NCBI GenBank assembly: GCA_002150815.3
Contig: NDFF03000038.1
Location: forward strand, 124,001 to 188,000
From: Grammothele lineata
Lineage: Eukaryota > Basidiomycota > Agaricomycetes > Polyporales > Polyporaceae
Length of the DNA: 64,000 nt
Reading direction: 5' to 3'
Positions 1-11,445 of the stretch are shown piece after piece (positions within the stretch are counted from its first letter, which is position 1; each line of letters opens with the position of its first letter). The notes under the pieces are model-generated. The model searched no databases, had not been told where the DNA came from, and saw only the letters and a list, made by a program, of their open reading frames with translations. The position numbers were made by a program, and so were the translations under genes.

Positions 1-896
1 TGGCGAGCGCGACGCGAGCCGTAGCAGTAGCGTTGTGCGCGTTGTCGATGACGAGGGCGCGGAACTCGTTGTCCTCTCCGGCGGCAGTTGAGGGGTGCTG
101 GCGCTGCTCACTAGCACTGCTGCTCGCAGCATTCGCGTTCACGACGACGCGGAGGAGGGAGTCAATGAGCTTCTTGGAGGGTCCGATGGCGTTGTGGCGG
201 GCCTGAAAAGTAAAACACCGAGGGCCGGAGGGAATCTCGGCTGCAGGCGAACCAGGAGGTTTGCGCCCGGTGGGAAAGGGGGTCGTGTTGACGCAGGCAG
301 GAGGGACGTTGACGGGGGAAAAGGCCCACTTTCAGGTGGTCAGTACTGGGAGTTGACCAATGCTTAATAACTCACCAGAGGTAGCTCCCCATATGCTAAG
401 TCCAGAAACTCCGCCAAATGCCCATCGGTGCACTCAAGCGGGCCACAGGACGCCGCGAGGACGACCAACTCCCCGATAAGATGATAATAAGCGTCGAGAT
501 CGACGCCGTTGAGGGCCTGGGCATACGCGCGCAGGACAAGGAGAAGATGGAGAACCATCTCCCGTTATCCATCGCTGATGCCCGTTCGCGTGACGTCAGG
601 GGCTTGGACGGCAGCAATCCACTGATTGCAGGTGGCTTCACTGAGGCTGTTGGGGCCCGCAGTAGGAATAAGAAGCTGCGGCACGAGAAAATCAGCACAC
701 TGTGCAATTGAACACAACCCGTACTCACCGTTAAAGACGAGTCCGGCCCATCAATGGTCAGGGCGACGAACACGAATTTTCTTCCGTCGGGGTTATGCCA
801 CTCGTCCATGTGCATGTACAGATTGGCATAGCCAACATCATACTCGCCGGGAGAAGGGGGCGGCAGAGAGCGAGACGGACGACCGGTTGAGCTCAT
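1..896 (-). CDS. Hypothetical protein, partial (3' end beyond window)
   Basis: The first exon runs from an ATG at 896 to 730 and ends at a GTGAGT donor. Its opening residues include the stretch YANLYMHMDEWHNPDGRKF. A middle exon ends at 376 at another GTGAGT, and a third exon (202-1) follows a TTTTCAG acceptor and stays open to the window edge. The middle exon boundary near 560-680 could not be fitted cleanly: the reading frame changes there and a short intron or a frameshift is possible. The last visible exon is rich in Ala, Ser and Asn. I do not recognise the family and assign no function. Codon use and splice signals support a real gene on the minus strand. Confidence 0.45.
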
Positions 897-1400
897 CGGG
901 CTGAGAGAGGCGGGAGGGAGGAACTCTGAGTGGGGAGAGTTGTTTCAAGAGCGGAGGGGACAACACCTAGATATATTGGGGCTCACGACGTTGTTGGGGA
1001 AAGCGCACCCAGCAATTGCTAAGATCTGTCGTGAGTCGCACAACGTGAGCATGTGAGACACAATCTCGCTCACCGTAGGCGCATTTCCCTATGCCCCAAC
1101 CTCTGCCTCGGCGATGGTTCCCAGTCCCCGAGTGTTGCGCAGGGTTGGGTGAATCCGCATCGTGCGGAGCGATTAGCAGCGGCGTCCGAGTTGCCGCATT
1201 GCAAAATTGCCAAGGATTCTTGCAGAGGTCATGTCTGGCGATCGCTTGTGCAGAGAGCTCAGGTGGGAAAAGTCGCGCACGGACAGTTCAGCCGAAGCGA
1301 GGCCTCCGATCAAAGAACGTACCTTCCCGTGGTGCGCTGCCCAAAGCGGCATGCACAGTAGGGGCAGTGATCAGCATAGAATATAGATAGCTCTGAATAC
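897..1400. other. Gene-free stretch beside transposon relic
   Basis: Upstream of the partial gene this holds its promoter, followed by about 350 bases downstream (minus strand) of the Harbinger-like exon. I see short open frames on both strands but none with splice signals or recognisable motifs. No nuclease-domain exon of the Harbinger relic is visible here. Confidence 0.4.
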
Positions 1401-1796
1401 TTACTTGGCAATAGTGGCATTTGCGTGCTGAAAGCGCTCCCCAACATGGCGCACCTTCAGACCAGTCACGCACATGTATAGAAAAATTGCTGCTTGCTCT
1501 TCAACGACCATATACCGGGTGTCCTTCAAACCATTTGCGCGGAGCTCTGCTACAAAGGCTAAAAACACATGAAGGCGCATGCCAAGCTCATTTCGGATGC
1601 GATCCGGATGTCCACGCATGAGCTCCTGGACCCAGGCATGACCAGAGAGCTTGGAGGTGTGGTAGGGCTGTTTCCAGTAGTACATATTGCTGTAGAGGAG
1701 CAGTGCGAGGAACATGCTCTGTGCTACTGCAGCACAAGCAGCCAGAAGAAGGGCTTGTAGCCGCCTGATTTTGGCGGCATCAAGCAGCGGGGGCAT
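1401..1796 (-). pseudogene. PIF/Harbinger-type transposase, N-terminal exon relic
   Basis: A 131-residue reading frame ends at a GTAAGT donor. Its C-terminal half has the signature of the helical domain that precedes the DDE nuclease in PIF/Harbinger-type proteins: an EEQ(A)AIFLYMC segment followed by VGERFQHANATIAK, resembling the family pattern EEQLAIFL...V.ERFQHS..TI..YF. The N-terminus has a hydrophobic stretch (about residues 12-38). The expected next exon with the DDE nuclease is not found in the 500 bases downstream, so the gene is a truncated relic. The family assignment rests on remembered pattern similarity and is moderately sure. Confidence 0.6.
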
Positions 1797-1999
1797 GGCG
1801 CGGGAGCAGTGTGGCGAGAACCAGCGAGAGTGGACGGAACTTGAACGCGGGAAGTCGAAGCCTCCAGCGCACCAGCGCAGCGCCGTTTGACCGCTCGACA
1901 GACGCCCATGTAACGCCGCGCGGCCCTCTCGTCACGTCTCGAGTCGCGTTGAGCGCTTACTACTATATATGGCAGTTCGAAGTCGACGTCGAATTGAGC

Positions 2000-2698
2000 T
2001 GAACAGGCCCTTCCCTTATGCAGGCGTTTCCGAGGACATATGTAAAATTGAAGTGGTGATACTCAAAGAAGAGATAACACGCCTAGAATCGAAACACTTC
2101 AATGCAAAAAGACTTGCAGTAGCTCCGAGATACCACCTAGAAGGGGAGACCATATCACGCTACTGGGTAAGGATGAACACCACTCCTTTGCACATCGTGA
2201 TTGAACCAATGTTCGAACTCCGAAACCCAAACGAGAATGGCACCTCCTTTACAACATGCTCGGACCATATGGCGGAGATAGCTCGGGCGCATATGACAGT
2301 GTACAGGTTGACCCTGAGGCCCTGAGTGAAGACACACACGAGGCGTTCACGAGAGAAGCCCTGCGCTAGTGTAAGACGGAACTTAAAGAGAATCAAAAAG
2401 AAAGACTGAACTGCCCACTCATATGGGATGAGGTTGAGCATGCAATGAACACAACAGCAAATGGTAAAGCGCCTAGACTAGAAGATTCTAGCTGTTAGAC
2501 ATGCTAAAGATGTAGCAAAGAACCGACCTGCCTTCAACATAATTGAAACCCTACTCCAGGTGTACAGTGACATAAGCATCTATGGAGTCGACCCTGCTAT
2601 GGAGTTTACCTATAGATGGATATGCCCGATCTTTAAAAAGAAAGACAAGCGCGAAATAGTTAACTATAGACCAATCATGCTGCTTAACTTAGACTAGC
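2000..2698 (+). pseudogene. Non-LTR (LINE) retrotransposon reverse-transcriptase relic
   Basis: Two segments in broken frames belong to the N-terminal and first reverse-transcriptase motifs of a LINE polyprotein. One, about 2030-2320, carries NENGTSFTTCSDHMAEIAR, similar to the linker just before the RT domain. The second, 2604-2698, reads WICPIFKKKDKREIVNYRP followed by IMLLNLD and a TAG stop. KKxDxxxxxNYRPI.LLN is the classic RT motif 1 of fungal LINEs. Between them frames are interrupted by stops. The catalytic YxDD box is not present, so this is a 5' part of an RT domain cut short at 2698. Confidence 0.75.
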
Positions 2699-2882
2699 AG
2701 ATTCCCGTGCCTTTGCCACGGAGTAAGTGGACTTGAGTTTTGAGTCAGATGACATGCCGTGTGCATAAAGTGACTCAGGGTGCTAGGATACCACAAACTC
2801 AAACCACTCAACATCGACTTCACTGCTAAGCTACGAACATGTGCCACGCCGAACTACAAAAGAGCCACCACCGAAGAACCTC

Positions 2883-4266
2883 TCAACCATTGGCTTCCAT
2901 GAACATTGCCGCATACTCTCCACCATGACTGCCAGAACCTCCTCCGGGCGTTGCAGGAAAATCGAGGTCCTGCCAGAGAGGAGTAAGAAGAGGAGAATAT
3001 GTATCTTCAAGCCGTGTTACCTCAAGCTGGGCGCGCTTCTTGCTAGCACTGATGCTAGAAACCTGAGGCTGAGGCTGACTCCGAAATGCCATGCGACGAC
3101 CAGTCTCAGGGCGAATGGGAGTGGCTGGGGTAGACGTCGCTATATCCGCGTACATGTAAGCCATAGCACATATTGACTTAAACACTGACAATGCAACATA
3201 CCGGGTGTGGACGACGGGGCATAAGCGGACCGTGGAAAGTAGGTAGCATCTGAAAGCGACAAATTGAACTTGGTGGGCCGCTCCTGAGTGTCGCGGGAGA
3301 CTGAAAGTAGGTGGCCAATGACCGCTGCATTCGACTTATCGGTATATAGAAGGGGCTTGTGCTTGGTGAACCGGGGATTGTTGCTAGGTATAGAGATGCG
3401 CATCGGAAGACCGTGACCAGAAGCTGCCTGAGGGTGCTGCAGAGTCCACTGACGTGCAGCAAGGTCAAACATGGAGCTGTCATGCTGAGGAGGACCTGTA
3501 GGTCCACACACCATCATCATGGGGAGGACGTAGAGGTTGACACCAGGTGCAGGGACGATCTATCTAATATGTTACCATGATCAGATGGTCCCTAGTAAAT
3601 TCTAAGTATGAACGACGTACTCAATGGATATCCCCCACCAAGTCAAACTTTCTCCAATCGCCAGCACCGTAAAGTTCCGCGTCTGCCAAGCATGATGAAA
3701 CCTAAATGCAGTTGCATGAGTACACCATATATCAGTTACGGTCGAACTTGCTTCAGGTTGTAAGGCGCGTACCGTTGCATAGACCATGAAAACCCCCTCA
3801 GAGGCACCCTCTGCGCAAGAAAAGTCCATCCCAAACTCATTGAAATACCTGTGAAAATGCAATTACATCAGACCTAAGAACACTTAGAAATGAACTGAAT
3901 GCGATACCGAAGGCGAGCAGAAATGAAGTCGCTGCCATTACCATAACTTCTAGCACCTGCCCAAAAGTCCGCGTTGAAGGCCAAGTTCTTTGTAGACTTC
4001 CGTGTCGGGGTGTTGGCCAAAGTGCAGTTTGTAAGTGCGACAATGCCAAAGATGTACGCAGCACCGGGGATTGAGCTTGAGCTAGCTGAGGACTTGTCAC
4101 AATTGTTGGAGTTGCCAGAGGAGCCTGAAGGAAAAGATGGTGAATCTTGGAACTGTAGACGTGTTTGTAACAGCGGTGTGGACGGCGCTGTAGCAGATGG
4201 GGAGGGCGAGGTGCCCAACTCGGACTGTGTATCCTGCGAGCACATGATGGAAGCCGGAGAGGGCAC
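2883..4266 (-). CDS. Hypothetical multi-exon protein beside the TET/JBP gene
   Basis: Exon 1 (4266-3908) has a Ser/Pro-rich disordered N-terminus and ends at a GTATCG donor. Exon 2 (3848-3773) continues in phase with RYFNEFGMDFSCAEGASEGV and ends at GTACGC. Further exons lie near 3690-3610, 3545-3192 (including KPLLYTDKSNAAVIGHLLSV) and 3137-2883, the last ending EANG plus TGA. The junction after the third exon does not splice cleanly in phase, so the gene may be damaged. It lies 26 bases downstream of the dioxygenase stop, in the same orientation. I do not recognise the family. Its position suggests either an accessory gene of the same element or a flanking host gene. Confidence 0.4.
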
Positions 4267-4291
4267 AAAGTGAAAGTGCTAACCTTCAAGG

Positions 4292-5128
4292 CTAAATACG
4301 GAAGATTTTTTTGAGCTCGTCCCAAGTCGACAGCATCTTCACACCATTCTTCCAGCGCTGTGAGCCATCCTACGAGAACGTCTTGCCCTGAGAGGTGAAC
4401 GACTTGAATGTCTGAAAACCGCAACTCACCCAGCGATACAATCCACCCGCAGTGTACTGCGTAATGGAATAGCGGCGCTTGTGTGCACAGACAGGGGTGT
4501 TGGAATGCTTGATAACTGCAGAGGGGATGAATATAGTTGTACCGGGGGGAAACTCAACGATCATCTCAAGGTCCCACAAGATGATGTGCCCGCCTCGCGT
4601 ATGATCGTAGTTACCGATCGTGGTAATTACGCACCATCCGAAAGGGATGTTGAGATGGTCGACGTGCCTGCGTGTAACGGTATGGGGCCCGAGATTGATG
4701 GACATGGCAGCAAAAACATTGTTATCAAAATTGCGCTTGAGGCTTGGGTGCTGCGAGCAAATCGACAAGATAATCCATTCGTAGAAGCGATACAAGCGGG
4801 GCGCGAACAGTTGGAACACAGCTGTAATGTATGCCGTGCGGCGTCAGACGAGAAGCGCCCGATGACGTACGCGCGCGTGAACTTACCGTTTCTGAAGTTC
4901 GCCATGCGCTTCACTGCGGGGTAGGCCAGCAGAGCTTCCGTGATGCGGCTGTTGCGCAGGCTCTTCTGGCGCATGTGTCCGGGTCTCTTGTAATACATGT
5001 GTAAGTCCTCTCTCGGTAATTGTAGCAGTCGCAGCGCGCTGACATACCTTCTGGCCCCCACCATAGGATATGCCGCAGGCGATCGACTTGTAGTCACCCC
5101 AGCGATTGGCTTTGGATGGACCTGACAT
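4292..5128 (-). CDS. TET/JBP-like 2-oxoglutarate/Fe(II) dioxygenase, catalytic core
   Basis: Four exons fit perfectly: 5128-5048, 4986-4887, 4821-4430 and 4369-4292, joined by GT-AG introns of 55-65 bases, giving 216 codons from the ATG at 5128. The product has the conserved fungal block CGISYGGGQKRPGH, then NLGPHTVTRRHVDHLNIPFG with the iron-binding H-V-D, EFPPGTTIFIPSAVIKHSN with the distal His, and KRRYSITQYTAGGLYRW with the Arg that holds 2-oxoglutarate. Members of this lineage-expanded family act on 5-methylcytosine-type bases or related substrates. They are known to travel with KDZ transposons in mushrooms (Iyer and colleagues). Here the KDZ gene lies divergently upstream. The upstream N-terminal part (5863-6785) is damaged, so whether this core is translated alone is unknown. 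The catalytic residues themselves are all present. Confidence 0.8.
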
Positions 5129-5862
5129 CACCTTGCGCTGACGAGCGTTCTCGAATCTTCGCGACCAAGTTTGATAGGCCCTCGACCAACAAGTCGAGGT
5201 CGCGTCACTGCGCGTGGGACGTGCTGGGCAGCTTAGGCACGCTATCGCTGGTCGCAGCGCCAGTCGGGCACCTCACAACGGGAGCATGGGCCATGGTTGT
5301 GTTTGGCTATGTTGTAGTGTAGTGCTTTGTTTGTGTTGAGGCGCGAGCAGCTGTGTTGTAGGGAGGTCGCGGCGAGGGCGACGAGGCAATACACCACCAC
5401 CTGGCACCCCCGACTTGCGACGAGAGCTCAAGTCTGCTATTCCGATCGAGTCTCCTCCCCCCCCTCTCCTTCGAGTCATTGCTTGCGAGTGCATCCCATT
5501 TTGAGCCGCGATACCTTTGTTTTCCTCCCCAAGACCGAGCTTCGACACCTTTTTGGTTGCGACCGCTACTGCGACCTCGGTCACTACGCTGGTCGCGATT
5601 TCCCCGACTGCTCCTGCCCCAGTCGCAGTCGTCCCTTCCACCTTTTGAGTTATCATCGAGTAACGAGCTACACCTGTACACGCATTTCGACAACCTCATA
5701 CAACCCCACCCCTTCCCTCTCACCTTCTATACGGTCGCTATGTCAGGGAGCCAGAGGCTGACTCATCCCCCTCCCCCCTCTTCTTAGTTTTTATCTAGGT
5801 AGACCTACCGGTCTTCACTAGTCCCTATTGCTAGTGTGGTAGTTTGGATAGGTGTGACCACC

Positions 5863-6785
5863 TTAGCGCGCGTTGTCAAACGCAGTTTGTAACTTGTCGT
5901 TTACGCTAACCTTCCAGTTATCATTGCGGGGGAAGCCGACTAGCATGGCGATGACTTTCTGTCCGTCCGCTGACAGAACAGGCCGCGACGCCCTATGGTC
6001 GCAGTCAAGGTACATCGGCACGCCCCCCGGTCGAGATATAAGTGCTGGCGTACTCACCTTCCATCCCAAGAAACGTACAGGAACCGTTGCCTCAACGCGC
6101 TGAGTCGTGCGTTCGCCTCCCGAAATGTCGAGGGGATCCTACGCCGTCCCTGGAAGCCAGAACTAGCCGGTGTCGAGTCCCTGGCAAAGGAGACCGTCGT
6201 GTAGATGGGATCATCCCAGTGGACATCATAGCTGTGGAAGGTGAGCGCCTCGGACATTATTTCGGGGATCGGTGCGAACTCGAAGGCCGCAGGAGCGTGG
6301 ATCGGCTCCGGGACCCAACGACAGGCAACGTCCTTCAGCGGGCGGTTCATCGTCAGGTCTTGCAGTGCAGTGCGCTTCCGGTTGTGTGCAGCCTTCTTCG
6401 ATTTCTTTTAGTGAACTTTCTTCTTCGTCATGCTGTCGTCGAACTGACTTGCGGCGGAGTGAGAGGACGAACTTGCCGCGTGAGGTAGAAGGGAAGCCGG
6501 AAGGACGTCGGGCTCTGGGGTGGAGGCAGTGGGGAGGGCGAGCGGCGTTGCGTTGTGGGTTTCCAGAGTGGTAATGTCGTCATCTTCTTCTTCACAGTCG
6601 TCATCGGGTATAGGCTGACCTCGCAATTCACAGCACGCTCCACGGCCGTGTCAAAGTTGAAGATGTCCGACGCAGTAATAGGCTCCCCAAGGATGATCCA
6701 CAGGAAATACTCTGCACCAGACCGGGTCTGTCGAGTACAAGAGGTGCTGGCGGGGCCGGGAGGGGGAGACTTCAGGCGAGCTGCA
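5863..6785 (-). pseudogene. N-terminal part of the TET/JBP-like gene, with in-frame stops
   Basis: This reads toward the dioxygenase core. The exon at 6350-6058 (QRFLYVSWDGR) splices to 5992-5863 (PVLSADGQKVIAMLVGFPRN then TAFDNAR). The pattern WDGR..P.L...G...A.L.G.P..., which usually lies shortly before the GISYGGGQ block in this family, is clear. Upstream is an acidic, Ser-rich disordered stretch and a basic KKSKKAAHNRKR segment. Two TAA codons interrupt it, at 6408-6410 and at 5863-5865. The exon at about 6785-6640 is joined to the acidic stretch only by a frame change. Between 5863 and about 5240 there is no coding block that fits, so either a long intron or an insertion separates this part from the core. 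This half of the gene appears inactive or misassembled. Confidence 0.55.
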
Positions 6786-7167
6786 AGGTAGGATTTCTTA
6801 TCAGCATGCTGCTAGCCGAGCTCATTCTCAACGCAGACGCAGCCCACCATCCGATTCCCTAGGGTCGGAGAATGCGCGACGAGCGACCCAGCTGGATGAG
6901 AGAGACGGTGAGGAGAACAGATGACGGGAAACAGGACTCACGGACGACAGGCATACAAGCGAGGGGAGGAGGATAGTGGGAGAGGTCAAAGGAGCGGCAG
7001 GGCTGATTGGGCCGTCGATAGCGGGGAGCCGCTCCCTGCGCGGGGTCAGCCAATTTTCCTTGGGCCTGCGATGCATGACTAACCTCTGCGTCATCACAGA
7101 AATTCCGTCACAACGGCAGGGCGTTGGATATTGATCCCCGGCTCGTGCTCGATGCTCAGCCCCTCGC
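6786..7167. promoter_or_regulatory. Divergent intergenic region of the TET/JBP-KDZ pair
   Basis: These roughly 380 bases separate the head of the dioxygenase gene (minus) from the first ATG of the KDZ transposase (plus). Both transcripts would start here, so a shared promoter is inferred from layout alone. Weakly coding-like minus frames (for example around 6970-7090) could instead be one more 5' exon of the dioxygenase gene. I see no clear TATA box. Confidence 0.3.
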
Positions 7168-9560
7168 CATGGCTTCTGAATGCCTGAAGAAACGCCTTCG
7201 CAGGGCGGGTATCGCTCCTGCAGACACCAGCAACTCCGCGGCGGCTTTATTCTACCTCTCCCCTGTAGACGCCGCCCGCCATGCTCCCACCTCTATGGTT
7301 CCTACGCCCGCCACGCCTAGTCAGTCCTTCAATGCCCATTCCATGACCGCAGATAGGAGAAGAATCATCTCAGAGGCAATCCCTGTCTCACTCCCGACAG
7401 AGCCGGAGGCGCCACTCCTGGCACCATCGACCGAAGAAGCCCCCGAATCCCTAACGGGCAATCCACCTTCTGATTTCAGCCAGTATTTCGTCGACGATGG
7501 GCCCGAATTCGGCAGCTGCTCGCAGGAGACGGAGGCCAGTCAGCAGGCTCGGAGATACATCAATTCGGTGCGTTACCTCGGTTTCAGAGGCTCGTTATTG
7601 AGGTGACTCATCATGTGTGCAGGACACCCCTATGATAACCTGGGCGCCGCATCGCGCGATGTATCTCGATGAGTTATTACGGCGAGAAGGTCGCGGTGGA
7701 TACGTCACTGAGGTATGCCCTGGCTGTGTTCATTTTGAGGCTCCAATGGTGGGGCAGAAAGCATCGTATCATTGCATGGACTGCATGCCTGGCCCGCTTC
7801 TATGCGGGGCATGCTTGAGGGAGCGGCATGGGAAGATGCCATTTCATCGTGTCCAGGTAAGGAAATCCAGTCGTCTCTTCCTTGTTCGGGTCCATGCTGA
7901 TGTCTCACGAACCACGCGGCAGCGATGGACGGGTGAAACGTTCAAGGCTTACTGCCTGCGCGACGTCAAACTCGTCGTCCAACTCGGTCATACGAACGGC
8001 TCTCAATGTTCGAATCCCATCCCTGCTCACGACGACTTCCTTGTATTCCATGTAAACGGACGACACTCGCTCTCACTATGCTTCTGCGGGTGTGATCAGG
8101 CGGGCGACTCTGGCACATTTGTTCAACAACTTCTTTGATATGACCTCTACCCCGCGACGCATGTCGAGCCCAACACGGTGTTTATGTTTCACATGCTGGA
8201 ACACTATCACATTCAAAGCGTACAGGGCAAAATGTCGATGTTTGAGTACTACAAGTCCATGGAACGTTTTACCGACAACACCGGCACCATCCCAGCCAAC
8301 CCGCGGTACAAGGAGTTTACGTGAGTCGCCTCCCAGTGGCGGCACCTTAAGATGCTCAAGCGCGGAGGGCGAGGACATAGCGCGTCCGGTATCAGAGGCA
8401 CCAAGTCCGGTGAGCTCGCCGTCCTCTGCCCTGCGTGCCCACGGCTGCAGATCAACCTCCCCAACAATTGGGAGACTGTCTCCGACGACCTCAAGTATGT
8501 GTTCTTCCCCTCCTTGAGTCTGCATCTATGTCCGGGAAGTACTGAGCACGTTCGTAGATGGATGTATGTGCTCACTGTCGCGATCGACGCATGCTTCCGT
8601 CTCAAGCATCACGCTGTCCCGAGCGAACAGAAGGATCCGATCTTGGGGGAGTGGTTGGGGGTATTTTGTCGAGGATTCAGATTACCGCAGCATTTGGAGT
8701 CAGTACAGAGAGCAGAAGGACGTGAGTGAATCGTGTGTGCTCTTCTCGTATTTGCATCATTCTCTGACCCGTAGGATCGAAGATGTTGTCGTGCACGGGT
8801 TTATCTGCAGTGGACCATGCAAACACAAAGTTTCATAAAGGATACACAGCGACTAGTGTAGGTGCTGTAATATGCACGCGGCACGAGTTTTGGATGCCGA
8901 ATGGTATTGGGGACACGCAAGTCGGAGAGCGGTGAGTTTTCGTACTTGTCCGTCCCCCTTTCTGTACACACACTTCAACGTGCCACACACATCTCGCAGA
9001 TACGTTAACATGGACTATGTCTTTGTTTCTGCAATGATGCATACCCTCGTTTCGAAGAAGCTCATCACATATGATATCGCGTGCCAATGGTCCATACATC
9101 TCATTGAACGCATAGCTGCGTTTCCATCGCATCTGCAGATCAAGCTGCCGCCAGAAGATATCACTTATGGAATCCCGAAGCTTTATTACGGCTCTCATCA
9201 ATCTCGGAACCACTTACAATATTCCCTCAACAACCTTCTCAGCGCTGCGCACACTGATGGGGAAGGTATCGAATGGCAAAGGTGGGAGATACAGCCAATT
9301 GCAGTGGCCACCATAGGCATGGGACCTGGAACACGACAAAATGTGCTTGAGGATCAGTTCGGATATTCGAATGGGCGCAAGTTTGTCAATCTGGGTATGT
9401 ACACCCTTCTCTTCTGTTGAAGTTGGTGAATTCACGCTCTTTCAGTTTCAGTTCACGTTTATTCTTCTTTCCAAAAGATAGAACTTACTTCGCTTTCACC
9501 CTCAGAATATTCTCCCATTTTTCCCAGATTTATTCCGCAGGTAGGGCGCGCTTCACTTTA

Positions 9561-9650
9561 CGTACCCCGTGGGATTCGAACCCACAGCGCGTCCGCTTGC
9601 GCTTCTACACGCTTAGATAGCCGGTGCAGTTAACCACTGCACCACACTCC
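9561..9650 (-). ncRNA. tRNA-like sequence (pol III A and B boxes), possibly a SINE head
   Basis: On the minus strand an A-box-like TGGTGCAGTGG in a good D-arm (GTGC...GCAC) is followed 45-50 bases later by a T-arm GTGGG-TTCGAAT-CCCAC. The 3' strand GGGGTAC does not pair with the 5' strand GGAGTGT, so no proper acceptor stem forms and no anticodon can be called safely. It lies inside the 9396-9940 intron of the KDZ gene. I favour a tRNA-derived pseudogene or the head of a SINE over a working tRNA. Confidence 0.45.
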
Positions 9651-9761
9651 TTTATCTTCACTTACTATACTCTTTACTTTTCTCAGCTTTCCTTTACTTC
9701 ATATTTGTTATTGTTTTGTCCGTTGGACGCATACACCGGACTCTGGCGTTGCTGCATTCCT

Positions 9762-9840
9762 TAGCTGCTCAACACAGAGTCCAGGTGAGTTACAGTATAT
9801 TTCTGCATGTATTAGTTTAGCTGCTCAACACAGAGTCCAG
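9762..9840 (+). repeat. 23-bp perfect direct repeat, two copies
   Basis: A 23-base sequence starting TAGCTGCTCAACACAGAG occurs at 9762-9784 and again at 9818-9840, separated by 33 bases. It lies in the same KDZ intron as the tRNA-like sequence and may mark a small insertion or local duplication. Confidence 0.7.
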
Positions 9841-11445
9841 TACTTGTGTTTCCTGTGCTCCAGCAAGCCCCTAAGAGGTTCTCACTTTGACATCTTCCAC
9901 CACTGACTACTGTCCAAACTGATCGCTTGGAATGCAATAGGAAAGTCGTTGAATAAGCGTCTCATCAGCGCACTGAAAGAGGCGATCGAGCAGGAAGAGG
10001 AGTTCGAAGAGCTTACCGCTTCGATTACGGACGAAGAGCTGCCGAAGAAGTGGGCCGCAGAGGTTGAAGCATGGGAGAAGGACAAGTCCTTACCAGATCC
10101 ATACATTGTTCTTAGCTCTGGTACGTTTTATTTCGCTGATATTTCCCATGCGAATAAGTACCGCCCTGACTCCTTCAATATGAATCAGGGCTCACCCAGG
10201 CCAAAATACGCAAGCAGATAGCTGCTGAAGAGTCAAAGGAGAGCATGCAAGAAGACTACGTTCCGCTTCACGACACAACCCGGTCCGGCTTCATCTCAGA
10301 GGGGTTAGACATTGAGCATGTGCAGTACGTTTAAGTTCGCGCCCGAAAGGCACCAACTAACTGTGGATGCATCAGGTATCAGATCCGCCGCGAATCTGCT
10401 ACCGTGACAGCGAGCAAATTACCGTCTTTGGTGCAACGACGACATGCGCTCTGTTGGCGTATACTCAAGTTCTGTGAGCTTCAATCTGCGTACATGCTTG
10501 CTGCCCTGGCCATATTGGCGGAAGACGATCGTGCTCGGACTAATGTTGAAGACGTGGAGAACGTACACCTTGGTCTCCCATTCAACTTTAGCCTCCTCCA
10601 TCGCACGCACATGTGCTCCCCTCGTCTGGCTGAGATCGAAGAGCGCCTGCGCGAGGCTCAGTGTCGCGACGCGCTTCAGGACTTACAGAACAAGTTGCAC
10701 ATGCTCGCCAGCTTATACAAGTATTGCAAGAAGAACGTGCGCCACCAAGGACCCAGCACTCGCGCTCGCAAGGACGTCGACAAGCAAGATAGCCGCAAGC
10801 AACGCGCGGTAGAACGGTATCAGCAGGCGCGTAAGGCCAAGCTCACATTATCCGGTCGCAGGGACTGGAAAAAAGAGTTTCGGCCGCTCAAGGATATTGA
10901 CGTCCGGCTGATGACGGAACATGAGCCCCAGAAGGAGAAGGACAATAAGAAACGCAAGCGCAAGAATCCTGGACCACGCGAGGGCCATCGGAAGCTCTCT
11001 TGGATTTGGAGGGGTGCGGATGCTGATGGTGCGGTGGGTGTGACAGATTCTCTGTGCGTGGAATGGCTTAAGGCGCGCGTGCGCAATGAGATGGAGGGAG
11101 GAAACAAAGCTGCTGCCCGAGGAAATGTGGTGCTGCCTCGCTAGCTTGCTTCATGAGGAGGAGGTGTGGGCCGGTCATGCACGCGCACGCAGCATTGACG
11201 ACCCACATCTGCGTGAAGGGCTCATCGCGTACGCTGTGGACCAGGCGCGTGTGCGGCGCGCGATGAGGGCAACCTTTCGATCAAAGTGCGCAACGGTCGC
11301 GCAACGAGCAGGGGGTGGACTGGGACCTGAATGGGTTCCTATTAATGGCGCGCACGCTCATGAACCTGCGCTAGAGCCCGAGGATGAGGAGTACGAGGAT
11401 ATTGTACGCATGCATGTGCTTGATGAAGAGGAAATGATGTCATAG

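Larger units (their letters stand above)
7168..11445 (+). pseudogene. KDZ transposase with CxC2 cysteine cluster, disrupted
   Basis: Exons fit at 7168-7567, 7623-7856, 7923 to about 8494, about 8558-8710, 8783-8931, 9000-9395, 9941-10120, 10189-10324 and 10376-11445. The N-terminal CxC2 module has Cys pairs in CPGCVHF, CMDCM and CGAC. The KDZ core follows with QWRHLKMLKRGGRGH, GERYVNMDYVFVSAM, LITYDIACQW and TDGEGIEWQRWEI, and the C-terminal half is coiled-coil rich. Four lesions are visible: TGA at 8136-8138, TGA at 8322-8324 (both where the family usually has Arg, CGA), a frameshift near 8645-8655 and another near 11084. The DNA-cleaving domain can be followed from end to end, so decay is recent. 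It is divergent from the TET/JBP-like gene, a known pairing. The ATG at 7168 is the first in frame, but an extra 5' exon is possible. Confidence 0.85.

Noticed and set aside
8319..8330. GTGAGT at 8321 as an intron donor in the KDZ gene
   Set aside because: Conserved residues (QWRHLK) resume at once in the same frame, so no intron is needed. I treat the TGA as a stop, though this alternative cannot be fully excluded.
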